Shown: positions 41,096 to 50,364 of the stretch, one piece after another
Numbering within the stretch: position 1 is the first letter of the stretch
How the letters are laid out: each line of letters begins with the position of its first letter
DNA from: Nostoc sp. 'Peltigera membranacea cyanobiont' N6
GTDB lineage: Bacteria > Cyanobacteriota > Cyanobacteriia > Cyanobacteriales > Nostocaceae
Reading direction: 5' to 3'
DNA: 64,000 bases
NCBI RefSeq assembly: GCF_002949735.1
Contig: NZ_CP026681.1
Location: forward strand, 1,984,001 to 2,048,000
The notes under the pieces: model-generated
What the model was told of the DNA's origin: nothing
Database searches by the model: none
The model's input: only the letters and a program-made list of their open reading frames with translations
Made by a program: the position numbers and the translations under genes

Positions 41096-41998
41096 TTACT
41101 GCCCATAATTTGGGATTTTCTCAAAGGCTTTTTGTGCTACTTCTTCTGCACGCCGAGAAGTAACTTTTGAATATCGCAAAGTCATTTGAATCGTCTCATG
41201 TCCCATCAATGCACGTAGTTCGTCGATACCCATCAAACCGACCCTTTCAGTACCAAAGGTATGTCTCAAATCGTGGAAACGAATTCCTTCTAATTCGCTT
41301 ACGCCCTTAATTACCTCAAGTAAGGACTTATAAGCTGTTGCGTAAGATAGACGAGAAACTTTGAGACTAAAGGGTTGTTGGGCTGTAAACAATGCCGACA
41401 CGCACGGATGCCTGTAATATTTGAGGTAGTTATTTAGACTTTGTGCAGCACTTTCGCTGTAAAAACACCATCGTTGCTTATTTCGCTTACCAATTACCTG
41501 AAACTTCCGATTTTGAATATCTACACCGTCTAAATCCAACGTCAATATTTCCGCGATTCTAGCCCCCGTGCTGTGCAACAAATGTATCAACGCAGACATT
41601 CGAGCATCTGGTTTAATGGTTTGGTAGAGAAGATTTAATTGTGCTGGTGTAAGATAACGCACTTCTTCGTCAGAATTATGTTCTCCTTTCTCCAAGTTAG
41701 GTTTGCATCGAGGATATCTAGCTAGAGGGTTTGATTTGATATAGCCCTGTTGCAGGGCAAAGTTAAATAATGCGGTAATTACTGCTTGATATTTATTGTG
41801 AGTTGTAAATTTTACTTGAGACACCCCTGATAAATATTCAACCAAAATTTCATAGTCAATAATTTCAATCGACCAACGGCCATAAAGTTGAAGCAAAGGT
41901 ATCAAAACATATTCGTAAGTACGAATCGTTGAGTTTGTCAGTCCTGGACGATCTAAAAACTGGGTTGTTAACGCAGCTAAAGTAATAGTCACAATCAA
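41096..41998 (-). CDS. Tyrosine recombinase (TnpI-like cointegrate resolvase)
   Basis: The C-terminal catalytic domain holds STGARIAEILTLDLDGVDI (first Arg), HDLRHTFGTERV (His-x-x-Arg) and LMGHETIQMTLRYSK (catalytic Tyr), the phage integrase set. The N-terminal part matches the SAM-like core-binding domain. At 300 residues and divergent from the regulator it occupies the place of TnpI in Tn4430, which resolves cointegrates at an internal site. A 39-bp inverted repeat between it and the next gene is the likely crossover site. Intact. Confidence 0.9.
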   Translation of the reverse strand: MIVTITLAALTTQFLDRPGLTNSTIRTYEYVLIPLLQLYGRWSIEIIDYEILVEYLSGVSQVKFTTHNKYQAVITALFNFALQQGYIKSNPLARYPRCKPNLEKGEHNSDEEVRYLTPAQLNLLYQTIKPDARMSALIHLLHSTGARIAEILTLDLDGVDIQNRKFQVIGKRNKQRWCFYSESAAQSLNNYLKYYRHPCVSALFTAQQPFSLKVSRLSYATAYKSLLEVIKGVSELEGIRFHDLRHTFGTERVGLMGIDELRALMGHETIQMTLRYSKVTSRRAEEVAQKAFEKIPNYGQ

Positions 41999-42021
41999 GA
42001 CAAAAATTTAAATTACTGAAA

Positions 42022-42060
42022 TTTTGTACACATCTTAATTTAATATTAAGTGTTACAAAA
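42022..42060. promoter_or_regulatory. Candidate recombination core site of TnpI
   Basis: TTTTGTACACATCTTAAT and ATTAAGTGTTACAAAA form an imperfect inverted repeat around a short A+T core, between the divergent recombinase and regulator genes. This is the expected place and form of a tyrosine recombinase site, and may also serve as operator. Confidence 0.7.
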
Positions 42061-42074
42061 ATAATAATACTTTT

Positions 42075-42530
42075 ATGGATGTATCTCTCGTAGATGTGGC
42101 TCCAAACCCGTCTGAACCGTTGGGACGGTATATTCAACGTGTCCGTGATTCCAATCGTTTAACGCAGTTGGAATTAAGTATAAAAGCGGGTATACATGTC
42201 CAAACCATACGTAAAATTGAATCTGGTGGCACATCTCGACTTAGCCAAAAAGGGAAATCGGGGTTAGCGGCGGCATTGGGCATACCCCAGGAATATCTTG
42301 ATGCTGTCGTCAAACAAACACCTGTTGAGGCAATAGGTGCGTTGAAATTTTGCCCTAAGTGTTGGACACCTGGCACAACACTTGACCCAATGTGGACTTC
42401 GTTACGGTCAAAATATTGCTTTGCTTGCGGTACAACTTTACGCGACCGATGTGGAAGTTGCAATGAACCAATCATGTCGCTCAAATTTAAATTCTGCCCT
42501 TATTGTGGAGAATCCTATAAACAGACGTAA
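42075..42530 (+). CDS. XRE-type regulator with two zinc ribbons
   Basis: Residues ~15-75 form an XRE/Cro helix-turn-helix (YIQRVRDSNRLTQLELSIKAGIHVQTIRKIESG). The C-terminal half has four CxxC pairs (CPKC, CFACG, CGSC, CPYCG), two zinc ribbons. It lies between the candidate recombination site and tnpA, so it may regulate tnpA or the recombinase. I have not seen this double-ribbon form in classic Tn3 elements. Intact; starts ATG at 42075. Confidence 0.75.
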   Translation: MDVSLVDVAPNPSEPLGRYIQRVRDSNRLTQLELSIKAGIHVQTIRKIESGGTSRLSQKGKSGLAAALGIPQEYLDAVVKQTPVEAIGALKFCPKCWTPGTTLDPMWTSLRSKYCFACGTTLRDRCGSCNEPIMSLKFKFCPYCGESYKQT

Positions 42531-42617
42531 AAATTATATGTTTAACAGCAAAATATTTTAATACTTTATAGAATCGATTTCAGGCATTCACAAAAATTAA
42601 ATTAGATGGTCTAAAAC

Positions 42618-45608
42618 TTGGCTACCCGCGAATTATTATCTGATATACAACGAATTCAATTTACTCAAATACCTATAGATATTACCGACCGAGATATTGT
42701 TCGCTACTACACTTTTAACACTGATGATTTAAAAGTTATAAACAGTCGCCGTCGCGTACATAATCGTTTAGGAATGGCGGTGCAATTATGTTATTTGCGG
42801 TTCCCAGGTCGGGTATGGGAATTAGGAGAAAAAGTACCGAATTCCATTTTGTCCTATGTTGCCTCACAATTGTCAGTTAAGCCGAAGTTTTTCAAAAAAT
42901 ATGCGGTACGAGATACCACTCGCCGGGAGCATTTAGCAGAACTTCAGAAAGTTTTAGGCTATGACTCTATGAGTATATCTCACTACAAAAGACTCTCTAA
43001 ATGGTTGCTGAAACTGGCTTTTAACACAGATAAGGGAATTGCTTTAGTCGAAGCACTGATTGAAGAAATGCGTCGAACTAAAATAATAATCCCCGCAATG
43101 TCTACAGTTGAAAGGCTGGCTTGGGAAACACGACGACGCGCTCAAAACCAATTTTATTTATCGCTAACTCAATGCTTAACAACTATTCAAAAGAAAGAAC
43201 TTGATGGTTTATTGGTGATAAATGTTGAAAAGAACCGGACTCCATTAGTTTGGTTGCGCCAACCACCTGGAGTAGCCAATCCCAAGAATTTCTTAAAAAT
43301 ATTAGATAAGTTTGAATTTATTCGTGATTTAAATTTAGATAGCTCATGTCTAGCTAAAGTACACCATAATCGTTTGGTGCAATTAACCCGTATTGGAGTG
43401 AAAACAACGCCTGCACACATAGCGAGATTAGATGAGCTAAGAAGATATGCTACTTTGGTTGCTTTTTTATTAGAAACATCTGCCATATTTGTTGACACTG
43501 CAATCTCAATGCACGACAAGATGATAGGTAAATTGTTCCGCCGCAGTGAAAATCAACGTAACCAAAATTTTCAACACGATGGAAAAGCTATTAATGAGAA
43601 AGTCAGGCTCTATGCTGATATAGGAGATGCTCTAATTAACGCCAGAGAGGGAGAAGGAGATGCCTATGCTGCCATTGAATCGGTGTTAAGTTGGGATGAT
43701 TTTCTGAAAAGTGTTGAAGAAGCTGGGAAATTAGCACGTCCTGCGGATTTTGATTATTTTGATTTGCTCGACAGACGTTATTCCCAATTACGTAGATATA
43801 CACCAACATTACTTTCAGCCTTTGAGTTTAAAGCTAGCAATCCAGCCGCAGCTATTGTTGAAGCGTTAAATTTAATCAAAGAACTAAATGATACTAATCG
43901 CCGTAATATACCAGACGATGCACCAGTTGATTTTGTCAAACCCCGATGGTTAAAATATGTGTTTAATAATGGTAAAATTGACCGTCATTATTACGAAATG
44001 TGTGTCTTAAGTGAACTCCGAGACTGTTTGCGTTCGGGGGACATTTCGGTTGCAGGTTCTCGACAGGATCAAAATTTTGAGGATTATCTTCTACCCCAAG
44101 ACCAATGGCAGATTCTGTGCAATAACAATGAAATACCAGTGGCGATTACAACGGATTTTACGACTTATATTGAACAACGTCAAGAATTGTTGTTTGAACA
44201 ATTCGATAAAGTTTCTGACTTACTAGCAACAGATAAACTACCTGGCGTTCTCATTGAAAATGAAAAATTAGTGATCAGTCCAGTTATTAGTAATATGCCT
44301 GACGGTGCTACTCAGTTTGGCGACCGAATTTATAATTTATTACCGCGAATTAAGCTGACAGAAATACTAGTTGAAGTTGATTCATGGACTGGTTTTACTA
44401 AACACTTTACCCATCTACAAACGGGGGAATTGGCTTCAGATAAAATTATTTTGCTCAGTACTATTTTAGCTGACGCGATTAATTTAGGTTTGGTGAAAAT
44501 GGCTGAGGCATTACCCTCACCCGATTTAACTTTCGAGCGATTAGCGTGGGTTGATGATTGGTATATACGTGATGAAACATACTCAAAGGCTCTAGCAGAG
44601 ATAATTAATTTTCATACCAAAATTCCATTTTCTGCCTATTGGGGTGATGGGAAAACTTCTTCAAGCGATGGTCAGCGATTTAAGGCAGCTGGTCCTAAAA
44701 GCTTTAATGAAGAGATTAACGCTAAATATGGAACTGATAGAAGCGTGACATTTTACACGCACATTTCCGACCAGTATGGACCATTCCACACTAACGTGAT
44801 TTATGCAACTGATAGGGATGCAACTCATGTTCTGGATGGTTTGATGTATCACGAAACTGACTTAAAAATAGAAGAACATTTTACTGATACTAACGGTTTT
44901 ACTGACCATGTTTTTGGTATATGTCATCTACTGGGGTTTCGTTTTTGTCCCCGGATGCGTGATTTAGCTTCTAAAAAGTTACACTTTTTTGATGGTGTTA
45001 ATCAGAATTCCCCTTTGTTACCGCTTTTAGGTGAGAAAATTAATGTCAAATTGATTGCTGCTTGCTGGGATGATATTCTCCGACTGGCTACTTCCGTTTC
45101 AATTGGAACAGTTACGGCTTCCTTGATCATGCGTAAGTTAGCGTCATATCCTCGCCAAAACAAATTAGCGATCGCTCTGCGGGAAGTAGGAAGAATTGAG
45201 AGGACATTGTTCACTCTTTATTGGTTGCAAAGCCCTCAGTTGCGACGTAAAGCTACGAGTGAACTTAACAAGGGGGAATTGAAAAACTCGTTGTCGAGAG
45301 CGGTTTTCTTCCACCGTTTGGGTGAAGTGCGTGACCGTTCGTTTGAAGATCAATCAATACGTGCAAGCGGTTTGAATTTGGCTGTGGCGGCGATTGTGCT
45401 TTGGAATACGGTGTATTTGGAGAATGCGGTTAATTTATTGAAGTCGGAGGGTGTAATTATCCCAGAGGAATACTTACAACATTTATCACCAATGGGGTGG
45501 GAACATATCAATTTGACTGGTGATTATATTTGGAATCTTAAGTCAGCAAGTAGCATTGATAATTTGCGTCCTTTGAGAAGGAAAAAAACAAACTTTAAAT
45601 TAAGCTGA
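42618..45608 (+). CDS. tnpA: Tn3-family transposase TnpA
   Basis: The 996-residue length and motifs match TnpA: N-terminal DUF4158-like part (~1-170), then the DDE part with YATDRDATHVLDGLMYHETDLKIEEHFTDTNGFTDHVFG, LGFRFCPRMRDL and LNKGELKNSLSRAVFF...GEVRDRSFEDQ. The acidic residues of the Tn3 DDE domain sit in these segments. It cuts and joins the 44-bp repeats in replicative transposition. The gene ends shortly before the right repeat. It appears intact. Confidence 0.95.
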   Translation: MATRELLSDIQRIQFTQIPIDITDRDIVRYYTFNTDDLKVINSRRRVHNRLGMAVQLCYLRFPGRVWELGEKVPNSILSYVASQLSVKPKFFKKYAVRDTTRREHLAELQKVLGYDSMSISHYKRLSKWLLKLAFNTDKGIALVEALIEEMRRTKIIIPAMSTVERLAWETRRRAQNQFYLSLTQCLTTIQKKELDGLLVINVEKNRTPLVWLRQPPGVANPKNFLKILDKFEFIRDLNLDSSCLAKVHHNRLVQLTRIGVKTTPAHIARLDELRRYATLVAFLLETSAIFVDTAISMHDKMIGKLFRRSENQRNQNFQHDGKAINEKVRLYADIGDALINAREGEGDAYAAIESVLSWDDFLKSVEEAGKLARPADFDYFDLLDRRYSQLRRYTPTLLSAFEFKASNPAAAIVEALNLIKELNDTNRRNIPDDAPVDFVKPRWLKYVFNNGKIDRHYYEMCVLSELRDCLRSGDISVAGSRQDQNFEDYLLPQDQWQILCNNNEIPVAITTDFTTYIEQRQELLFEQFDKVSDLLATDKLPGVLIENEKLVISPVISNMPDGATQFGDRIYNLLPRIKLTEILVEVDSWTGFTKHFTHLQTGELASDKIILLSTILADAINLGLVKMAEALPSPDLTFERLAWVDDWYIRDETYSKALAEIINFHTKIPFSAYWGDGKTSSSDGQRFKAAGPKSFNEEINAKYGTDRSVTFYTHISDQYGPFHTNVIYATDRDATHVLDGLMYHETDLKIEEHFTDTNGFTDHVFGICHLLGFRFCPRMRDLASKKLHFFDGVNQNSPLLPLLGEKINVKLIAACWDDILRLATSVSIGTVTASLIMRKLASYPRQNKLAIALREVGRIERTLFTLYWLQSPQLRRKATSELNKGELKNSLSRAVFFHRLGEVRDRSFEDQSIRASGLNLAVAAIVLWNTVYLENAVNLLKSEGVIIPEEYLQHLSPMGWEHINLTGDYIWNLKSASSIDNLRPLRRKKTNFKLS

Positions 45609-45642
45609 AACCGTTGTCTGGCAAGAAGTTGAGGCGTTAGCA

Positions 45643-45686
45643 TAATTCCTTAGCGTACAATTTTCCCGTTTTGGCACAGTCCTGCC
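45643..45686 (-). repeat. Right 44-bp terminal inverted repeat of the Tn3 element
   Basis: The complement of the left repeat. It starts about 35 bases past the tnpA stop and is followed by TATGG, near-matching the left flank. Confidence 0.95.
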
Positions 45687-46121
45687 TATGGCGACTTGGT
45701 GGCAATACTATTCGTGTTCAAAGCCAAGGCAAACTTCTACAAACAGTTCTACCTGTAAGCACCGGGATATGGCGCATGGAACGAAGTATAAAGTGAAGTT
45801 GAAGTCCACAGTTTTCTGAGCTAATACACGGTTCATTATCGCCGTTAGGGTGATGAGTGATGGGGCGCTCGCTCTCCCAATCAAGCGTTCACGTAGTGTC
45901 TCGCAGAGAGGAAAACTCAACAGCGATCGCTATAGCAGTCCGCTTTGATTTTTGTTCGCGCAGCGTGGCGTAGCCATAATTATTTGCGTAGAGAGGGAGT
46001 AAGGAGTAGGGAGTGGGGAAGAAGCCTTTTCAGGGTGTATAGAAAGCTATCATCGATGGCTATCCTGCGGGTGACGATGAAAGTAAATAGTAAGATCGTA
46101 CCCCAATCACTTGAAGGCAAA
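45687..46121. other. Debris next to Tn3, with dispersed repeats
   Basis: No gene is convincing in this 435-base stretch. It holds a GCGCAGCGTGGCGTAGCC dispersed repeat (45957-45975), a HIP1 octamer near 45924, and three heptamers GGAGTAA-GGAGTAG-GGAGTGG at 45996-46016, a short tandem repeat of the type common in Nostocales. Confidence 0.55.
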
Positions 46122-46958
46122 CTATTTAAAATAGTGTCGCAGCCATAACCACAGTTGATTTTTGAACTTAACAGGCTCTGGTGATGGTGAATAAGTTGAT
46201 GGTTTTGTTTGAGCAATATTATTCATTGAAAGTACACAAATAGTTAGTTCGCCATCTGTATAATATCTGTCACCTCCTCCGTTCCGACCAACCCATGTGG
46301 CCCCTATACCTGTGACTTGATATAATTGGGCAATCTGGTGTGTCAAATCAATACTTTTAATTACGTTATCTCTTTCTTCATCAATGTCTGCATTAATATG
46401 GTGAGTAATCTGTCCTGTGCGGTGGCTAAGTTCCACGCTTTGGTCAAATGTTGCTGAACCTAGCCATAGGGGTCTACTATCAGCATTCAGGTTGTTTGAT
46501 TGCCACAAGCGAACGTGATGTCTAGTTTTGGCATTGTTTCCTATAGGTAGTTCAAAAGCTAAATCCTGTTTGCGTCCCCACAGATATAAATTACTTACAG
46601 GTGCAGTTGGGTAAGAATGCTTGAAGAGAACACTTTTAGCAATTCCAACACTTGAGCGTAAGGTAATCGGGTCTGCTGGATGCCAGCCTGCTGCCAGTAG
46701 CGCCTGCACCACTTCTGCTGTTGTACCGACAAATCCAATATTCAAAGGATCTCCAGAGATCCCTTCTGCCGTTTGCGTCGTTTTCGGAGAATGTTCCAGC
46801 TTGGGGTTATGTTCGTAGTGATGCCACAGTGCTGGTAAAACGACATAACTCACCAGTGCATATAGGCCGAATAAACCAACTAACGTCCCAAAAATATACC
46901 AAAACCAATGTCGATGTTTTGGGCGTTCATCACTATTTGAGTTAGAGGCTTGTTGCAT
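46122..46958 (-). CDS. LssY C-terminal domain protein
   Basis: One N-terminal membrane helix (FWYIFGTLVGLFGLYALVSYVVL, ~19-41) is followed by the LssY_C domain: GDPLNIGFVGTTAEVVQALLAAGWHPADPIT, PVSNLYLWGRKQDLAFE, HHVRLWQSN, WLGSATFD, and ITHHINADIDEERDNV. LssY_C proteins occur alone or fused to DedA/PAP2 membrane proteins and have no firm function. The protein would be membrane-anchored with the domain outside. The gene stands alone on the minus strand. Confidence 0.88.
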   Translation of the reverse strand: MQQASNSNSDERPKHRHWFWYIFGTLVGLFGLYALVSYVVLPALWHHYEHNPKLEHSPKTTQTAEGISGDPLNIGFVGTTAEVVQALLAAGWHPADPITLRSSVGIAKSVLFKHSYPTAPVSNLYLWGRKQDLAFELPIGNNAKTRHHVRLWQSNNLNADSRPLWLGSATFDQSVELSHRTGQITHHINADIDEERDNVIKSIDLTHQIAQLYQVTGIGATWVGRNGGGDRYYTDGELTICVLSMNNIAQTKPSTYSPSPEPVKFKNQLWLWLRHYFK

Positions 46959-47478
46959 TTGAACCCGGCGATCAAGCTATATTTCCTTATTTAATTAATC
47001 ATCGCACCCTTAGAAACAATGTTTTTAAAAAACTTTGGAAGTGTTCATCATTTTGGCTTTTGCCTGTTGATAAATCTTTATGACTTACGCATTGACAGAA
47101 AAGCCTAAATGACAGATATGCTTTTCAAGCCTTTTAGCTAGATTTTTGAACTACCTTTTTGCGATGCCCAACTCTTGGAGACGCTGCGCCGAAGGGCATC
47201 GCTTATCAAAATTTACCACTAAGTTTTTCTCCAAGACAATCTGGTAGTGATTAACCACACCAGTATTTTAGGTGTTAAGGGTTTCCTCTAAGAAACGGAA
47301 AAGAGCGATCGCCCCAATCAAGTGAGGAAAACTCAGGAGTAACCTGACGCAGACATCGCTCCTGTTGAATTTACCACTCGTTTGCAGACAGCATTAGGTA
47401 AAGTGGCAAGCAAAGTAATTTAATAGGTAGTCAAGCGATGGCGCAGAGCGTCTACCATAAACAGTTTTGATGGTTGCC
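46959..47478. other. Gene-free stretch with one long hairpin
   Basis: About 520 bases without a gene. The main structure is GCGATGCCC...GGGCATCGC at 47161-47202. A HIP1 octamer lies near 47309. Base composition is uneven, suggesting decayed insertions. Confidence 0.5.
47161..47202. repeat. Dispersed-repeat hairpin
   Basis: GCGATGCCC and GGGCATCGC pair perfectly around 24 bases containing GAGACGCTGCGCC. Similar units recur in heterocystous cyanobacteria. Possible mobile hairpin repeat. Confidence 0.65.
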
Positions 47479-48090
47479 CTAATATAGCGTGTGTAACGTT
47501 CCAATCCAAACATCTCCTGTTTTAATAGCAAAGTACCTATCACCATTCTGGAGAAAACCTGACCTGTAAGCTTTTTGTTTGATTTTGTTAATTTCTGCTT
47601 CACTTATTTGGTCAATCTTTTCATAAAAATAATTCTCTTCAACGTGGAGTTCCCACTGAAAATTTTCGAGACTGAAGTTGTGAATTTTATATTTTTCAAA
47701 TGTAAACGTTCTAGCTTCATTGCTCTTTATAAAAGTATTGTTATATCCAACAATCCAATCTCCAGTTGCTGCTACAACTTGAGAGTTGATAAAATGATGG
47801 TCAAACAACCATATCTTCAAGTAAAAAGGCTCTCCCGACTCCTGAAGTGTTTTATGCCAATTTAAATAAATCTCTATTAAAGCCTCTAGTATTAATCGGT
47901 TGTACCAAATGGGAGGGTTTCTTTTTACTAAGCGATGCCAGGGGTCAATAGCGACCTTGACATAATCTCGTTGAGACTTGTGCAATTTGGTTACATCTAG
48001 GGTGAGATTGTAATTCTTCCAATAGTTAATTTTTCTAACCTGTTTTTTCCAACCTCGAATCTTTTTTTTATTACTGTACGGGTTTGACAT
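47479..48090 (-). CDS. Hypothetical protein, 203 aa
   Basis: Basic N-terminus (SNPYSNKKKIRGWKKQVRKINYWKNY) and an aromatic, strand-rich middle (WYNRLILEALIEIYLNWHKTLQESGEPFYLKIWLFDHHFI). No family recognised. A soluble protein with no signal peptide. It stands alone on the minus strand; its start ATG is at 48090 and no strong ribosome site is visible. Confidence 0.6.
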   Translation of the reverse strand: MSNPYSNKKKIRGWKKQVRKINYWKNYNLTLDVTKLHKSQRDYVKVAIDPWHRLVKRNPPIWYNRLILEALIEIYLNWHKTLQESGEPFYLKIWLFDHHFINSQVVAATGDWIVGYNNTFIKSNEARTFTFEKYKIHNFSLENFQWELHVEENYFYEKIDQISEAEINKIKQKAYRSGFLQNGDRYFAIKTGDVWIGTLHTLY

Positions 48091-48256
48091 TGCAATTCTA
48101 CAAGAGCTAGCTAATCTACTACTGTAGTATGTATATATTTGGCTTTGAGTTACTTACTTTGTATAAACCCGAAAGCGATCGCCGCCGGCAAGCAATGCGA
48201 TCGCCCGCTCAGATTGTTGGGCAACAAGGTGAGCTAACTTAATTGGTATTAACAGA

Positions 48257-48430
48257 TTAATGATGTTTGTGTTTCCCGTGATGCTTACCCTCTTTCCAAG
48301 GTTCGCCAGAAAAAGGTTGTACGCCAACTGCTGGATAGCTGTCATGATTAGGACTGAATAATTCAAGTGCAGCTTCAGTCACATATCCCAACGTTTGTTC
48401 TAAACTAGAAATACCAAATTTAATAGACAT
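48257..48430 (-). CDS. Small protein, 57 aa, cyanobacterial type
   Basis: From ATG 48430, with AAAGGA 9 bases upstream, the frame reads MSIKFGISSLEQTLGYVTEA, then LELFSPNHDSYPAVGVQPFSGEP and a His/Lys tail (KEGKHHGKHKHH). The VGVQPFSG block recurs in small cyanobacterial proteins, some misnamed isochorismate synthase. Function unknown. The C-terminal histidine-rich tail could bind metal. Confidence 0.65.
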   Translation of the reverse strand: MSIKFGISSLEQTLGYVTEAALELFSPNHDSYPAVGVQPFSGEPWKEGKHHGKHKHH

Positions 48431-48570
48431 TTCACGAAATCCTTTACGCGAGATACTATTACTTTAAGCAAGCTATTATGTCAGTGATATTTCATTGAGA
48501 AGATAATCCTGTGTCAATTGAAGAATAATTCACCTATTCTGAAATCCATATATTCAATACACCAACTATC

Positions 48571-49050
48571 ATGTCTGGCAAAGGATTTGGGCAATCTCAA
48601 CCCACCAAAATCGATAAACTTGTTGAATCTGCGGTGCGTTATTGCCACAAGCGACACCCAGAAGCCTTAGACCAAATTTTTGACAACCTGCCTGTTAAGC
48701 TCAACCAGCAAGTGTTAGATGGTACGGTTGCAGCTTTAAAAAAAGACATCGATAGCCTCAGTTGGCTGTGTGGTTATTTTGCATCCGAAATTAACAGCAC
48801 TGAGGACAACCAGAAGCCTCGCCATTCTATTGCAGAACTTAGCAAATTGCTCATGACATCAGGGATGGAACCTTTCGGTGATTTTGCCCCTTACCCCGGT
48901 TGCCGCATTGTCATACTCAACAACGATAAATTTGAAGCGTTGCCGCCTAGAGTGCAAGCAGCAGTCAAAGAAGCCTTTGATGTGGTAGAAACCAGTGGGG
49001 AAGAAGCACAAAGGATAAATGAGGCATTGCTACGAGAGTTGGAAGTGTAG
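48571..49050 (+). CDS. Hypothetical protein, 159 aa
   Basis: No recognised family. Sequence is helical at both ends (DKLVESAVRYCHKRHPEALDQIFDNLP; RVQAAVKEAFDVVETSGEEAQRINEALLREL) with a strand-rich centre (APYPGCRIVILNNDKFEALPPRV). It is a clean, complete frame starting ATG 48571, ends 173 bases before IS copy 2, and has codon use like its neighbours. It may be a plasmid accessory gene. Confidence 0.6.
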   Translation: MSGKGFGQSQPTKIDKLVESAVRYCHKRHPEALDQIFDNLPVKLNQQVLDGTVAALKKDIDSLSWLCGYFASEINSTEDNQKPRHSIAELSKLLMTSGMEPFGDFAPYPGCRIVILNNDKFEALPPRVQAAVKEAFDVVETSGEEAQRINEALLRELEV

Positions 49051-49222
49051 TAGATAAATAGTGGCACTGATTGATGAGCGATTGTGCAAATTGCCTGCTG
49101 AAAAGCAATCCCACTTAGTGACTTTAGTCATGTTTAAGTGGTGACATTTGCTAGATATCTTTTCTTGATTATGCAGAATATATTGGCAATATACAAGTTA
49201 AGTAAAACAAGGACTAAAGAAT

Positions 49223-50364
49223 AGACATCTCCGAAAACTATCAAAGCTTTGCTGTGGCTAGCTTATAAGACATAAATACAAGTATCAAAAACTAGCTAGT
49301 CAATACGATAAAATATGGATTTGAGATACTTACTGATAATAACAAGGCAAAAATATGTAGTTATATGCATTAATTTTAGCCTGATGGCATAGGATATATT
49401 TGGACTGGTAATATTAGCGCTCGAATTCGTAATCTTACTAGTCCACAAATTGTCAAGATAACTTGTTCATACTTTTTAGGATTTAACCTAAATCTGTCTT
49501 GAACAACTCGAAAAATTTTTACCGAACGGATTCGATGTTCAACAAATACTCGTTTGGATGAAAACTGCTTATTTGATTTTTTCTGTTTAGTTGTTAACTC
49601 TTTATTTCTTGGTTTCTTAATTGGAGTATCAATTAAATCTTCTCCTAGATAACCTAAATCTCCCTTAAAACTTTGTTTTTGGTCAAAGTTGTCACGGTTT
49701 TCTCTAAACATTGTTATATCGCTTTTTGAACCTGGTTCTCCTGCCACAACATCAACGATATCTCTACCATCTGGCATGATAATTATTTGGCTTTTAAATG
49801 TATGATTACTCTTCTTGCCCGAAAAATATTTTTCTTGTTCTTCATTATCTCCGGGTCTTTCCCTGACTTGTTCATAGCTGTCTACAATTAATTCATATTC
49901 TGTGAGTATTTCTTTAACTACCTCATAATCAGATTCGTTTTTTTTTACTTGTTCAATTAAACTGGATGGTAGCAATTCCCTCAGTATTGGCAACCAATAA
50001 TTAAATATGTCATTTGCTGTCGATTCACTTACTCCAAACTGGATACCAAGAAGTTGAAACGTCGTCATGTGTCTCAGATACACCAAGGTTAAAATTATTT
50101 GTTCGGCAACACATAGTTTTGGCTTTCGACCTCCACCACCAGCAATAATTCTAACTTTTTTTGATTCTCGCAAAGCTTGTTTTTCATAATTTAATTGTTC
50201 AGCATTTTGTATTAACTGTTGTAACTGTTCATACTCCAGACCAATTAAACGTTGTGTTTCTTTCTTGTTCTTTTCAATGTGGTTCAGCATGTCGCTCATA
50301 TTTCTGTGTCAAAAAACTCTCTGATGTTCTTTTACCACAGAATGTTAGTATTTTGGAGATGTCT
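49223..50364 (-). mobile_element. IS5-like insertion sequence, copy 2
   Basis: 1142 bp with ends AGACATCTCCGAAAAC (left) and AGACATCTCCAAAATA (right, complement), the same as copy 1 but in the opposite orientation. The immediate flanks (AAT before, ATT after) do not form a matching 3-bp duplication, so the flanks may have been rearranged after insertion. A RecD-type helicase fragment lies directly on the right side. Confidence 0.9.
49376..50299 (-). CDS. IS5-like family transposase, copy 2
   Basis: The 307-residue protein is collinear with the copy 1 transposase with scattered substitutions (e.g. N-terminal SDMLNHIEKNKKETQRL for SNILNYIEENPKQTQRL). Same HTH part, IVDSYEQVRERP, DIVDVVAGEPGSKSDITMF and VEHRIRSVKIFR with the DDE residues kept. 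It looks intact. It is a diverged family member, unlike the remnant at 30.6 kb which matches copy 1. Confidence 0.92.
   Translation of the reverse strand: MSDMLNHIEKNKKETQRLIGLEYEQLQQLIQNAEQLNYEKQALRESKKVRIIAGGGGRKPKLCVAEQIILTLVYLRHMTTFQLLGIQFGVSESTANDIFNYWLPILRELLPSSLIEQVKKNESDYEVVKEILTEYELIVDSYEQVRERPGDNEEQEKYFSGKKSNHTFKSQIIIMPDGRDIVDVVAGEPGSKSDITMFRENRDNFDQKQSFKGDLGYLGEDLIDTPIKKPRNKELTTKQKKSNKQFSSKRVFVEHRIRSVKIFRVVQDRFRLNPKKYEQVILTICGLVRLRIRALILPVQIYPMPSG

Larger units (their letters stand above)
40879..45686 (+). mobile_element. Tn3-family transposon with TnpI-like recombinase
   Basis: The 4.8-kb element is bounded by 44-bp perfect inverted repeats (40879-40922 and 45643-45686, outer ends GGCAGGACTGTGCC). 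TATG abuts both ends (40875-40878 and 45687-45690), consistent with a 4-5 bp target duplication. Between them are a tyrosine recombinase (minus strand), an XRE/zinc-ribbon regulator and TnpA (both plus strand). No passenger gene beyond the regulator is present, so it resembles Tn4430-type elements with TnpI rather than serine resolvases. Confidence 0.95.

Noticed and set aside
45708..45920. Minus-strand 70-residue frame in the Tn3 debris
   Set aside because: No recognisable sequence and no ribosome site; probably spurious.
48154..48366. Minus-strand 70-residue frame
   Set aside because: Overlaps the better supported 57-residue gene in another frame, and lacks a ribosome site.
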